Source: Acridotheres tristis
Lineage: Eukaryota; Chordata; Aves; Passeriformes; Sturnidae
NCBI GenBank assembly: GCA_037013685.1
Contig: CM072892.1
Coordinates: forward strand, 22,759,501-22,823,500
Direction: 5' to 3'
DNA length: 64,000 nucleotides
Shown here in pieces: positions 27,301 through 37,779 of the stretch. Made by a program: the position numbers and the translations under genes. The first letter of the stretch is position 1, and the number at the start of each line of letters is the position of its first letter. Under the pieces are notes generated by a model. The model saw nothing but the letters and a program-made list of their open reading frames with translations. It had not been told where the DNA came from and made no database searches.

Positions 27301-30300
27301 AATGGCCAATTCAAGAGGGTTGTGATTAGCTGTGCCAAGGATGCAGGCAGCAAGTCTGACTTACTGCTAAGCTCCAGCACAACACCATGCTGCTACCCTG
27401 CTTGCCAGTTTACTGCAGGGATCAACGATCCTGAACCTACAGTCCTGCAAAACTGGCTTCTGGCAGGGCCTGCTGGAGCCCCTGCCCCAAGTCTGGCTGG
27501 GTAAGGGAAAGCAGGAAGCACTGTGCAGATTTTGTAGAGTCATCTTGAGTGCTACAATGCCTAATCTTGGTGCAGCACTGGCCCCTGCTAATTCAGATCT
27601 GGTTTGTGCAAAGCCAGCTCTAAGCCAGGATCAGTAAGACAAACTCCAACTTAACTCCACTTGGTCGGCTGTCTAGAGCACCACAATCATCAGCACTCTG
27701 TGTTGGTCATATTTGTCCCACATTCCATAGTGTCCCAGATTGCATGGAGTCAATCACAAATTGAGTATGAAGCAACCTGACTTTCCCTCTATCCATTAAT
27801 GTTTCCCTGGATGCTTTATTTAAAAAGTGGCTAAAGGCATTCCTAGCATGACAGAAATAAATCATTAAGAAAGGAACAGCCTCAGACTGAAGAAAAACCA
27901 GACGATTTTATTTGCTCAGGACCAGTTTACTGTGGAGTTAAAACAAAAAGAAAAGTTTAGAAGACCTGTCCTAAAATAAATCACTATGAGAAAACACATC
28001 TGCAGCTCTCTTCCATCAGTGGTGTCAAGTCTGTGTTCTACAACTGCAGCAAAATTAAGGAAAAAACTGATATCACTCTATCCTTTGTCTTTTAGATAAA
28101 GAAATTAGGGAAAGAGCTTAATGGGAGGAGGAAGCCACTAATAAAAGATACTGTAATTTCTCTGGCTTACATTTTGCAGAACTGCTATGTGTCTATCTCT
28201 TAACTACAGTACCTCAGAGATGAACATGCAGCTTCAGGAGACACTGGACAGGGCTGCTTCCTGTTCCCTTTCTTTCCTGAAGGAATCATTCTGATTGCAC
28301 CTGTTCCTGGATCACTTGGCTAAATCTGTCCTCTCCTTTCTGCTGGAGCTTTTTCAGTGAGAATAAAAATATTTTGGTTTTGCTATCTGGCATTAGCACT
28401 TTGGGTCACTTTAAGAAGACAGCCTTTACTTGGGGAAAGAAGTCTTGGTCTAATTAACCAGTGACTCATGTACCAAGTGATTAATATTTCCCTCTTGTTT
28501 CACATGACTTCACAGAATTGTTTTTATAACTGTTATTAGGTCAAAGTGACCCTGGTATGCAGTGTCCCAGGCCACACCTTTCAAGGAGCCATCACCTTCC
28601 AGTAGGTCACTATACAATGAAATAAAGGATGGAATACATCAGCTAAAGCAACAGCCTCTATACCAACAGTGAGGGACCAGCTCAGATAAGGAATCTGATG
28701 AACGTGACAGTGCAGCTCATTTCAGCAGAGGCAAACCAGAAGGCCAGTACTGTGCAGCTCCAACAACATGCAAAGCAGCAATTGGTTCTCCAGCCATGGC
28801 TTCTTGAGAGCAAAGCAGCTGCTGCTTCAACAAGGATGAGCACAAACTACTGCTACACACAAAAACCTCACTGCACGGCTTTCATGGGTATAAAAAGAAT
28901 TATATACAGCATGGGACGGCAGATGCCAAGATGGGACAGAGATAACAACGCTGAGAGGTGAAGGATAGTAAGACAACAGGCAGCTCCTGATCAAACCAAT
29001 CTTTTCCAGACCAGCTCTTCTCTGGACTTTTCAACGTATCCTTCAACATCTGCCTACCCCGAGTCTTACGTGCTATAGGCTATTGATGCACATTCATTGT
29101 TTCTACTTGACATTAGTTCAGGACCTTTTCTTCTTTTACAGACAGTCAAAACCCAGTCAGCCCTTCCTCACCCTCACTGACTCTACTCTCCTCCCATTCA
29201 ATCCTCCACTTCTGAATTTTGTACATGTCTACTGTTCTCACTTCTGCCATCAGAGATTTGCAAAGTTCTGGAATTTATTTCTATCTCTCCAAAAAGCCTG
29301 TACTACATCATAATCAAAATTTACTTCCCATATCGCTGCTCAAATGGAAATAAAACCACTACTAGAACTTTTCCAGTACATCGATCAGGTTAACTAGCAT
29401 TCAGCCTAAAATCTCCTGATTTCAGATTAGTTTTGTACAAGGTTTGAATACTTCATCTACTTCTCCCTGTTCATTATAACTACACAGCATCACTGAGAGC
29501 TGACAAAGTGCAAATATTGCTAAAATGCGACTTTAATACGTTGTTTAAACTGCATTACAATCAATTTGTCTCTACATACATGTATAACAAAGTTTAACTG
29601 TACAGTTACTTGTAAGTTGTTCATAACGCAGTTTTACATGTATATACATAGATTTATAAAAACGTGTCATTACATTAACACTGGTTGTCAGCATATGCTC
29701 GCCAACATTTACAGGATGTCTAAAATCAAGTCTCATGCTCTAAGGCTCCAGCTGGTCAATGGAAGAGAACCTTCTCATCCTGTAGGTACGCACGAGTATG
29801 TGTGTGCATATGAAGCTGTGTGTGTTTGCTGTTTAAATGGAAGATGTGTGCAGCAATCACTGAACGACAGGACTCAGCTGGCCAAGGGCAGCTTCAGGGT
29901 TAAGTTATTGGGCTCTCTCAGCCCACGCTGCAACCAGCAGAGGTTACCGCCGTTTGCAGCGGTTCAATGATTGCCCTGAAAACCGAGCACAGAATTTAAA
30001 CAACAAACCGCATACCGGTTTGTTGCCGTTCCTGCCCCGGGCGCACCCCGGCCGGGGGGGTCTCTGTCAGCGCAGGCCGGTGGCTGCCAACAGCGAGGGC
30101 CCCAAATGCTACAGCCACTGGCAGGCGGGCACGGCGGAGCCCGAGAGCGGCGGTGCTCGAAAGCCCTTCCCGCCGGTCAGCTCTCCCCGGTGCCGCTGCG
30201 CCGCCGCCCTTCCCGCCGGGCCGGGCCGGGCCGGGCGGCAGCGGGGCAGCGGCACCCGCTGAGAAAGGGCAGCGCCGCGCTCACCGTGATCCCTGCCGGG

Positions 30301-30545
30301 GAGCAGCCCGGCCACCCCTTCCTGTGCCCGGCCCTGACGTGTCCCCGGGGCGGCGGTGCCAAGCGCCAGGCAGCAGGGGACGCGTCCCGGTGCCCTTGGC
30401 GCCGCCGACCTCGCCCGCCCAGCCACCGCCCTCCTTCCCTGCCCCGCTCCCCGCGGCCGGTGTCCGCGGGCCGTACCTGTCGGAGGGCGCGCAGCGAGCG
30501 GCCCAGCGCGCGGCCGAGGCAGCGGGACCGCCACAGCGGCACCAT
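15375..30545 (-). CDS. DLST: Dihydrolipoyllysine-residue succinyltransferase, E2 of 2-oxoglutarate dehydrogenase complex, mitochondrial
   Basis: Fifteen exons in coding order: 30545-30477, 26161-26128, 24824-24776, 23777-23722, 23371-23297, 22912-22857, 22163-22052, 21556-21401, 21119-21034, 20360-20263, 18404-18274, 17699-17626, 16796-16713, 16183-16016 and 15509-15375. All have GT-AG sites and join in phase to 460 residues. The enzyme transfers succinyl groups from the E1-bound intermediate to CoA in the TCA cycle, within the mitochondrial matrix. The Arg-rich N-terminus ([15 protein letters not shown]) is a typical mitochondrial presequence. The lipoyl domain spans about residues 72-147, with the lipoylated lysine at K113 in EIETDK, exactly at the exon 6/7 junction. 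A Pro/Ala-rich linker (about 151-220) follows, with no E3-binding domain visible, as known for animal DLST. The acyltransferase core (about 228-460) ends with the active-site motif DHRLIDG, catalytic His431 and Asp435. An in-frame ATG lies 99 bp upstream, but the chosen one starts the presequence and has a good Kozak context. Confidence 0.97.
15822..15887. repeat. 33-bp tandem duplication in last DLST intron
   Basis: Two adjacent, apparently identical 33-base units, each beginning GGCAAGTACCAAGG, starting at 15822 and 15855. It lies in the intron between DLST exons 14 and 15 and disturbs no splice site. Identical copies suggest a recent event. Confidence 0.9.
24140..24158 (+). repeat. Homopolymer A tract in DLST intron
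   Basis: Nineteen consecutive A bases (T on the DLST strand) in the intron between exons 3 and 4. I saw no retroposed element or target-site duplication around it. Confidence 0.9.
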
Positions 30546-30730
30546 CGCGGCAGCGGCAGCGGCGGTGGCGGCGGCGGGAGGGGCCGCAGGGCGGACACCG
30601 GAACCAGGCCCGGCGCGAGGCGGAAGCGCGCGGGGTCGGACCAACCTCCCAGGACGAGGGGAGCAGCCGGGGCGGGACCACCGCGAGCGGAGGACGGGGC
30701 AGCGGGCAGGGCTGGGAGCGAGGGTCCGCT
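30020..30730 (-). promoter_or_regulatory. DLST: CpG island promoter of DLST
   Basis: CpG-dense, GC-rich sequence surrounds DLST exon 1 (30477-30545) and its donor (CAG followed by GTACGG). It extends about 450 bp into intron 1 and about 185 bp upstream. No TATA box is obvious. It stops abruptly at about 30730, where very AT-rich DNA begins. Confidence 0.8.
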
Positions 30731-30731
30731 C

Positions 30732-30905
30732 ATAATATTCCTATTATTACCGTATATGTGACAATATATGTATTCCTATATTCTATATAATATATGTTAT
30801 ATTAAATATTATTATTTATGGATCACATATATATAAAATATCAATGTATTACGTATATGTGTAGATAGACGTTATTGTATATAACAGTATATGTATTGTA
30901 ATGTG
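30732..30905. repeat. AT-rich low-complexity block next to DLST promoter
   Basis: About 170 bp of nearly pure A/T with many TATAT and ATAATAT steps, starting a few bases after the DLST CpG island ends. It has no strict repeat unit. It may be a degenerate TA microsatellite or a nucleosome-depleted flank. Confidence 0.8.
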
Positions 30906-32340
30906 AAATAAATAACCCTATGCATTACGAAAAGTGCCGTTTCATGACGCTCTTGTTTGAACCAGCTCTGGGTTGCTGCAGCTGTACCTGTGGTTTTTCG
31001 GCTCACCTTGGCAAACCACGGGGCTGAGCTCGTGGGGGATGACACTGCCGCAAGCATCACCCACTGGGATGCTGCATGGTTAGAAATGTGCAATGAGGTC
31101 ATCTCACCATGAGAGACGGGAAAATTAGTTCATAAGTAAGCCCTGTTCCTCAGGTTTGTTCTGTATGTTGAAAACATTTGAGAATTCCCCAGCTAGCTTC
31201 TGTTTTCTGCCTGCTTCCAGGCAGGGAACCGCAGGTGGAAGAAAAACCCAAGGAACCTATTTACAGATTCTGAGAATCAGCCTGGGATAGTTATAAAGGG
31301 CTGTCTGGTAGCCAGGCATTTCTCAAGGAGCCAAGTCTGGGTTATGCACATGTGCTTAATTTAGCCACTGCTTAATAATATATGAACAGTAAACTGCAAG
31401 CTTCAAAATATGAGATCATTTTCAAAGGAAGGAGGTTAAATAAAAATCAACAGGGGAGAATCTCTGAAGCTTTGAGGATGAGCTGACTACTTTAATAGAA
31501 GGTAACTGAGCCAGAAATGCTCTCTGCCAGGGATTTCTCTGTGATCTGTCTTTCGAAGGCTAATATCCTTGAACAATATTGACCACCTGATGTCAATTGC
31601 TTTTAACCACAGCCTCCTGCCTACTCAATGAATATACTAAACATTGCCATGCTCAGTAAGCATGTGGAAGAAAAGCAGATAAAGCCCCAGGAGTGGCATG
31701 CATGGCTAGACTTTGCCCACCCACCCATAGCTCCTGCATGAGGAGAAGTGTCTGATAACCACAAATGCTGCTGGGGCAGGAAGGTTTGTCCTGGGGCTAG
31801 GGTCAGGATGTGCTCAGCTGGGAGTGATGCCAGCTCTGCAGGTGTCTGTAAAGCACCCCGTGACAAACAAGGGACTCTGTGTTGCGGCTTTTCCTGTGTT
31901 GTCCCATTTCTTGGCCATGTCTTATGCTGCAGACTTTCAGGACAGCCAAAATGCCTCTGTGCCCCCATGGTGTGGGATGTTGGAAATGCCTGGCCACTTT
32001 CCATGGAAGATGGGCAGCTGGTGGGATCTGGGCCAGCTCCTTCCTTGCGTGTGGCACGGCTTGTCAGCCTGGTGTATTTGCGTCGTCTCACCAACAGTTC
32101 ACCATCCTGGGTCCTGAATGGGGTTTCCGGCCAAATTCCAGGGGAAAATTGCTCTTCTGGGCCTCTGCCCACCTGGGCAGCCAGCAACTCGGCACCTGAT
32201 AGCCCTTCACACCTGTCTGGCTCCAGGGGCTGTGAGTGTGGAAGACAGCAGAGAAGGTGGCTGGACGCTGGTGTTGGAGCTGACCTCCTGGATGTCCATC
32301 TGCATATTCAGAAGTCGTTCCCAGCTGGTTGGCTGCCTCC
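30906..32340. other. Intergenic DNA between divergent DLST and PROX2
   Basis: I see no exon or repeat family here. Several overlapping open frames on both strands near 31.6-32.3 kb lack splice context and protein-family resemblance, and look like chance frames in stop-poor sequence. Confidence 0.45.
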
Positions 32341-32349
32341 GTCCTCCCC

Positions 32350-32650
32350 ACTCCCTCTTTAAAGGCCCGAGCGCAGCGGGAGGACGCGCCGGCGCTGCCC
32401 CTGCGGCATCCCGGGGCCCCGGGGGCTGCCAGCGGCTCGGCTCGGGACCGCGGCCACGGGACACTGGGATGCGACGGCTGGGGAAGGCTCTGGGGGCGAT
32501 TTCCGTGTGGAGGGACGGCACGCTGCTCCGTGCACGGCTGTCCCACCGAGGAGCACCCAGAGAGCCCGTGTGGCGTGCCTTCAGTTTTGGAGAAGGCGCG
32601 CTGCCCTTCTCTTCTGAGCATCTTCATTTCGTTCCTGTCTTTTTCTTCAG
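32350..32650 (+). promoter_or_regulatory. PROX2: Candidate PROX2 promoter and non-coding first exon
   Basis: A local GC-rich, CpG-containing segment follows a TTTAAAG element at about 32358. It ends in a strong consensus donor, TTCAG followed by GTAAGAGG at 32651. A good acceptor, TTTCTCCAG ending at 34654, lies 71 bp before the PROX2 start codon. An in-frame TAG separates that acceptor from the ATG, so an upstream non-coding exon is expected. The pairing is inference. If it is correct, the intron is 32651-34654. The exon's left edge is not defined by sequence alone. Confidence 0.4.
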
Positions 32651-34725
32651 GTAAGAGGAGTCTCGACTGCTGTTTACTGTTCTGAAGGGTGGCACTAGGG
32701 AAAGCTGCCATTAAAACTAGGAACCAAAGCACGAACCTGTTAACTTTGTGGGGAAAGAGCTGTATCAGCAGGAGGAGTGTGCTTAGGGCAGCACCTTCTG
32801 GTCCTGCGGTGCCAGGGATGCTGCGAGGCGGGGACAAGGCCACGCACATCGAGCTGCCATGGCCTGGGGCTGGAGGCTCTGCTCCCTCCCTCTAAATCTT
32901 CAGAAGAAAGATCGTGGTGCTGGAAACCTTAAGCAAGTGGAGGTCACCTTGCCAGCTCTGAGTTGATCTGCTTAAAAGGAGTGTATCACCCAGGTTCCAG
33001 GGAGCTGGGAAGCCACAGCACAGGGGACAAGTAGGCTCTTGACCTTGCTGTTGAGCACAGCAGAAGAGAGAAATTGTGAGCAAGTGTCAAAAGAAGGCAT
33101 TTCTGTAGAAAAACAAGTGAGGTTACAGGACCACACGTTTGAGGAAAGGATTAAGGATGGGTGGGATCTATGATTGCAATGTGTTTGGTGTGCGACTTTG
33201 CTGGGTGCACGCGGCAGGCTGAGAGGCAGCTGCAGGCAATGGTGAAGCTTGTAACACAAGGGCAACAAGGAATGATGCTGAGAGCTGCTGGCACCCCAGC
33301 CTTGTGCTGGCTGTGGATAAACTGAGCAGTTTGAAAGACCCTACAGCAGACTCTTAGAAAAATGAAATCCTAATGGTCAGGATGGGTGGGGAGACAACAC
33401 AGAACATGTGGTGTCAGATAACCCAGAAAATACCTGGTTTGTCAAGACTATGGCTCTGGAAAACGTAGAGGAATTCAGGGGTGTTTAAAAAAAGGCAACC
33501 TGCTAAAAACCACTGAGAAGCAACCCATTTTCTACACTGCCTGGGGGACTTGGTGTGGAGCAGTTACAGGGACAGGAGGCTGATGATGTTGAAAATGATC
33601 AGGCATTTCTGGGAATAGCAAAAGAATCTCAGAATTTTAAGGTGTCCAGAAAAGACAAGAGCTGTCCTAATTTAGTGCTGCAAAGCTACTGCTAATTAAT
33701 GTGGATAAGGAAAAAACATCCCACAAGGATGGTTACTGTGTAATTGCCCAGGATACAAGGTTTTACACCTTCTTTTGCAAAGCTGGGTAAGCGGGGAATG
33801 AGTGGAGGGGGTGGATCCCTGCTTGGAGCCAGCATGACAATTTTAAGCCTGGGGCTGCTGGCTCAGTATTTTTTCTCTTCCCTGATAATCCCCATCCTCA
33901 TTTCTTTTATTCAGTGTTTTTGCCAAGCTCTTAGGAACCCTATGTTGTGTTAACCCGAACATCTCGGTGTATTCTGCTCCCAGCAGGTCACACTGCACTT
34001 TTACCCTCTCTGTGCCCTCCTCCACCAGCCTGTTTGTGCTGGCCCAGTCCCCAGGTGCTGACCCCCATCCCCGTGCCCTGGGGGCTCTGCTGGCAGGTAC
34101 TGGAGCCGGCAGAAGCCGGCAGTGCCCACGGGCTAGCTAATACCTCCACCAGGGATGCAGCTGCTCCACCCTGCTCTGCCAACACCCAGGAGCACCCAAA
34201 CCCATCCCTTTGCCCAGGTGTACGAGGCAGAGAGCTCTGCCTGGTGCTCCCTGCCCTCATACCCGAGTCCACAAGCCCCAAGGGCAGTTTCCCTAAATGC
34301 CCCTGGTGCAGATGCAGCTGGTGATGTGGGAATTTTGTACTCCCAGGCACTGCGAGCCCAAGGCAGGTGAAATGTACTCTGGACATGATGAATGCCTGGC
34401 TGGTACATGGGAGGTGTGGCGGTGCCCAGGGTGTTGCTGCTGTCGTGTGACATCTGACAGTCTGCTCACAGGTTTTGCAGTGCCTGGAGGTTTCTGCTTG
34501 GGTCATTTCCTGAATATAGTGAAATAGTTTTTGCAGGGCAAAAGGATAGTTTTTGCAGGGCAGCAGGGATGCCATGGAAATCTGGGAGAAAATATCTCTG
34601 GCCCCATGCTTGGAAAACTGCTGTATGAGGTCCTATTTCTTGCTCTTTCTCCAGTTTCACACCACTAGCAGGCTGAACATCAAACATCTGGGAAGCCTGC
34701 AAGTCTGTCCAGGCAGGAAGAAGAT

Positions 34726-37700
34726 ATGATGGACAGCAGGACTGGCTTTGAGCAGGACAGAGACTGTGCCACTTCAGGGCATGGCCAGGGCCTGAAATTG
34801 GAACCCTGTTTCCAGAATGACTCTCTTTTGCCTTCCCCCAAAGCATCCCTGATACCACAGCTCCTCAGCCACACAATGGTTGGCAGGAAACTGGATCCCA
34901 CCATTCTTTGCCCTTCCTCTCAGGCAGTGGCCCTACCTCAAGACTACAAATGTGGTGCAGGTCCTGGAGAAGAAGTACAAGCTCTGTCTTTCCCCAGGAC
35001 CCGTGCCCCAGCTCCCGTGCCCTGTGCTCGTGATGGGGACCAGCTCTCCAACCAGCACCCAGGGGAGCAGCTCTGTGACCAGCACTTGCGAGCCAAGCGG
35101 GCCAGGGTGGAGAGCATCATCCAGGGCATGAGCCTCCCACCAACCCCTCAGGCATTTGACACGAACCCAGAGGCAGCTTTTAGGCATGAAAGAGGTGGTG
35201 AGATGCCCCAGGAGAGCAAGAGGAAGCCAAGGGTGCCCCAGCAGGGCGTGGAGGCAGCTGGACAAGTGGCTCCCACAGAGGGCAACTCCCATGCCAAGGG
35301 CTGCCGGCAGCTGAAAGAGCAGCTTTGCTTTTTAGAGCAGCAGTTGAAGTGGCTTCAGGAGAAGTTCTACCAAGTCTGTGACTCTGAGGACGCTGCCCAA
35401 ACCCAGGAAGATTCTGAGAAGCTGCAGCCGCTGCCTGGAAAACCTGAAGACAGACTGAACAAGGACAGTGCCACTGCCACCAGCAACCTACGCAAAGTGC
35501 CTTGCAGGAGGAGTGTCCTGGAGGTGTGTGGGCTGGAGGAGGCTGAGGACAGAGGTGACACAGGTGGCCTGCCTTTGGCAGTGAGGGTACTCTCACAGGC
35601 ACTGAAGCATGAGCTGACTGTGGTGACATCCCAGGTAGTGGATTCTGTCCTGAAGACTCTCTGGCCAAAGGCAGACAGCGACATCCAGAAGGAGCAGCAC
35701 AGCCTTCCAATGCTGGGACCAGATGCCAGGAGAGAGTATTCAGCTGGTGGGAAATACAGAAAGCCACTTGCTAAGCCATCTCCCATGAATGCACCAGGCT
35801 CCCTGGACTCACCCCAGGCTGAAGTCCTGCCAGGAGCTTTGGGGAAGAGCCTGGGCGCTTATGCTGGCTCCTTCAGTTCAAAGGGGGTCAGAAAACCCTC
35901 TCGGGTACCCAGCATGGGTTATTCACTGGGCTCAGCCACCCCTGTCCAGCACAGCCAGCTGCTGAGCCAGCTGTTGGGCTATGGCCAGCACAGCCTCTGG
36001 GGCAGTAACTCTCATGAGAGCCCATCTGCTCTGGAGAGGGGTTGTCCAGAGCCCCTCAACTTGCACTGGGGAACCGTTAAACTGAGGTCATCGATTGTGA
36101 GACAGCAGCAGCACCATCCCCTGCCCCTGAGCCCTGCCAACATGGAGAGCCCAGCACTACTGCCAGCTGGCAGGGATGGCCACAGTGAGCTGCCAGCTGC
36201 AAAAGACAGAGCACCCTTTGCCTTGACCCATATATCCTTTGGGGGCAGCTAGAGGTCCCTGGGGAATGTGCTCCCCTTGTCCTCTGGAACCACAGCTTGG
36301 CACTGCCCCTGCCAGCCTCTGCAAGGCCAAGGTCTCTGCTGCTCCATAGGGGGCTAAACTGGTGTGAGGAAAGGAGTCCTAAGCCATGGAGGGGCACTGC
36401 CACTCCTCAGGGTTGGTCAGATGCTGTAGCTGTGGGTATAAGCCAGGAGCTACCAAGCCTGCTCTTGGGCCATACTGGGGGTCCTGTCATCCTAAACCAT
36501 GAACTGGTGTCTCATGGAAATTCTAGTTCTCACAAGACTGTGGGGAGCACTAACTTCCTCAGGGATTCTCAAGGGAACAACCAGTGGCTGTCCAGCCAAG
36601 GATGAACCCCCTCTGCTCCACTGGCAGGTTATGAGGGCCTATGGGCATGTGTGTGTCAGGGGTGGTGCTCAGGGACATGCTGAGCTCAGGGCTTACTATG
36701 TGTAGACATTCCTTGACCCCAAGGCAGATGCAGGAGGCGCTGACTCCCGGGCACCTCAAGAAGGCCAAGCTGATGTTTTTCTTCGCCCGCTACCCCAGCT
36801 CCACTCTACTGAAGACCTACTTCCTTGATGTGCAGGTAAAAGAGCAGCAGCCAGAGCCGGTGCTGGGCAGGGCTCTCATGTGGTGTAGCATCTAGCCTGT
36901 CTCCCTGGGGAACCATGAGGGAAGGGCTGCTCTTGTGTCCCCCTGCCTTGCTGGCAGGAGATGGGGGACAGCACCCATTTCAGTATGTGCTGCGCAGGAG
37001 CAGGTGCACAGGGCTGTGGCAGACCTGGGCTGACAGCTCTTCAGTCTGTGCAATCGATGTATTCAGATTAAAGCACATCATGAATGTGCCTTCCCACTGC
37101 AGGGCAGCTGGGATCTGAATCTCAGTGTGGAGAACACCTCGGACACCCCAATGTCGTTTGCCCCAGCTAGGGTTCTGCAGCCTTGGGGCAGGGCTGGGTT
37201 TGGGCCAGTCCAGCAGTGCCTGGCTGGGTTTTCAGAAGCTCGTGGGTAGGGAGGATCTAAGCTGGCATAACACCATCCTCTCGCTCTCCCCCCACCAGTT
37301 CAGCCGCTGCATCACCTCCCAGCTCATCAAGTGGTTCAGCAACTTCCGTGAGTTTTACTACATCCAGGTGGAGAAGTTCGCCCGGCAGGCTCTGCTGGAG
37401 GGTGTTGTGGATGCTTGCACTCTCCAGGTCTCCCGGGACTCAGAGCTCTTCCGTGCCCTCAACATGCACTATAACAAGGGGAACGACTTTGAGGTGAGGA
37501 AGGGGATCTGGGGGAAAGGGGTAGTGGTGTTTGTGGGAGTAAGGAGGGATCATGACATGGTGGTGCCATTGTCTGATGCCTGTCTTGCTGCAGGTGCCAG
37601 GGCGGTTCCTGGAGGTGGCCAGCCTGACACTGCAGGAGTTCTTCAGCGCCGTCAGGGCAGGCAAGGATGCCGACCCCTCCTGGAAGAAACCCATTTACAA

Positions 37701-37779
37701 AATCATTTCCAAACTGGACAGTGACATCCCAGAAGGGTTCAAAGCTGCTGGCTGCTCCCAGGAACTGCTCCACAGCTGA
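34726..37779 (+). CDS. PROX2: Prospero homeobox protein 2
   Basis: Four coding exons: 34726-36231, 36728-36835, 37299-37493 and 37594-37779, together 664 residues. It is a nuclear DNA-binding transcription factor of the atypical prospero homeodomain family. The N-terminal region is long and disordered. It carries the family motif [13 protein letters not shown] (123-135), which includes a basic stretch, and LLSQLLG (412-418), also conserved in family members. The homeo-prospero domain begins at the exon 2 start ([19 protein letters not shown], 503-521). It continues through [19 protein letters not shown] and [13 protein letters not shown], and ends with [19 protein letters not shown] near the C-terminus. 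The match to PROX1 in this domain is very strong. Asn and Gly in MHYNKGN favour PROX2, as does the synteny. An in-frame stop lies upstream of the start, and either of two adjacent ATGs (34726, 34729) could serve. Intron 1 is of the U12 type. Introns 2 and 3 are ordinary GT-AG. Confidence 0.93.
36232..36727 (+). other. PROX2: U12-type (minor spliceosome) AT-AG intron in PROX2
   Basis: No GT donor in the right phase exists at the end of exon 1, and reading on meets TAG at 36250-36252. The intron instead starts ATATCCTTT at 36232, identical to the U12 donor consensus. It contains TTCCTTGAC at 36709-36717, identical to the U12 branch consensus. It ends GGCAG at 36727, 11 bases after the branch A at 36716, inside the usual short U12 spacing. 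No polypyrimidine tract precedes the acceptor, as expected for U12. Phase is 0 on both sides. The join gives ...FALTH then [10 protein letters not shown], which aligns with the human and PROX1 sequences. Confidence 0.9.

Noticed and set aside
30109..30761. Several long frames on both strands around DLST exon 1
   Set aside because: GC-rich, stop-poor CpG-island sequence. Only 30477-30545 on the minus strand fits the DLST chain.
31621..32849. Open frames of 180-250 codons on both strands between DLST and PROX2
   Set aside because: They overlap each other in opposite orientations, lack splice context and show no family motifs.
36185..36190. GTGAGC within PROX2 exon 1 as the donor
   Set aside because: Its phase does not fit any acceptor near 36728, and it would remove residues that align with mammalian PROX2.
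36250..36252. TAG in the PROX2 frame read as evidence of a pseudogene
   Set aside because: It lies inside the U12-type intron. The exons on both sides are intact and join in phase to a full conserved protein.
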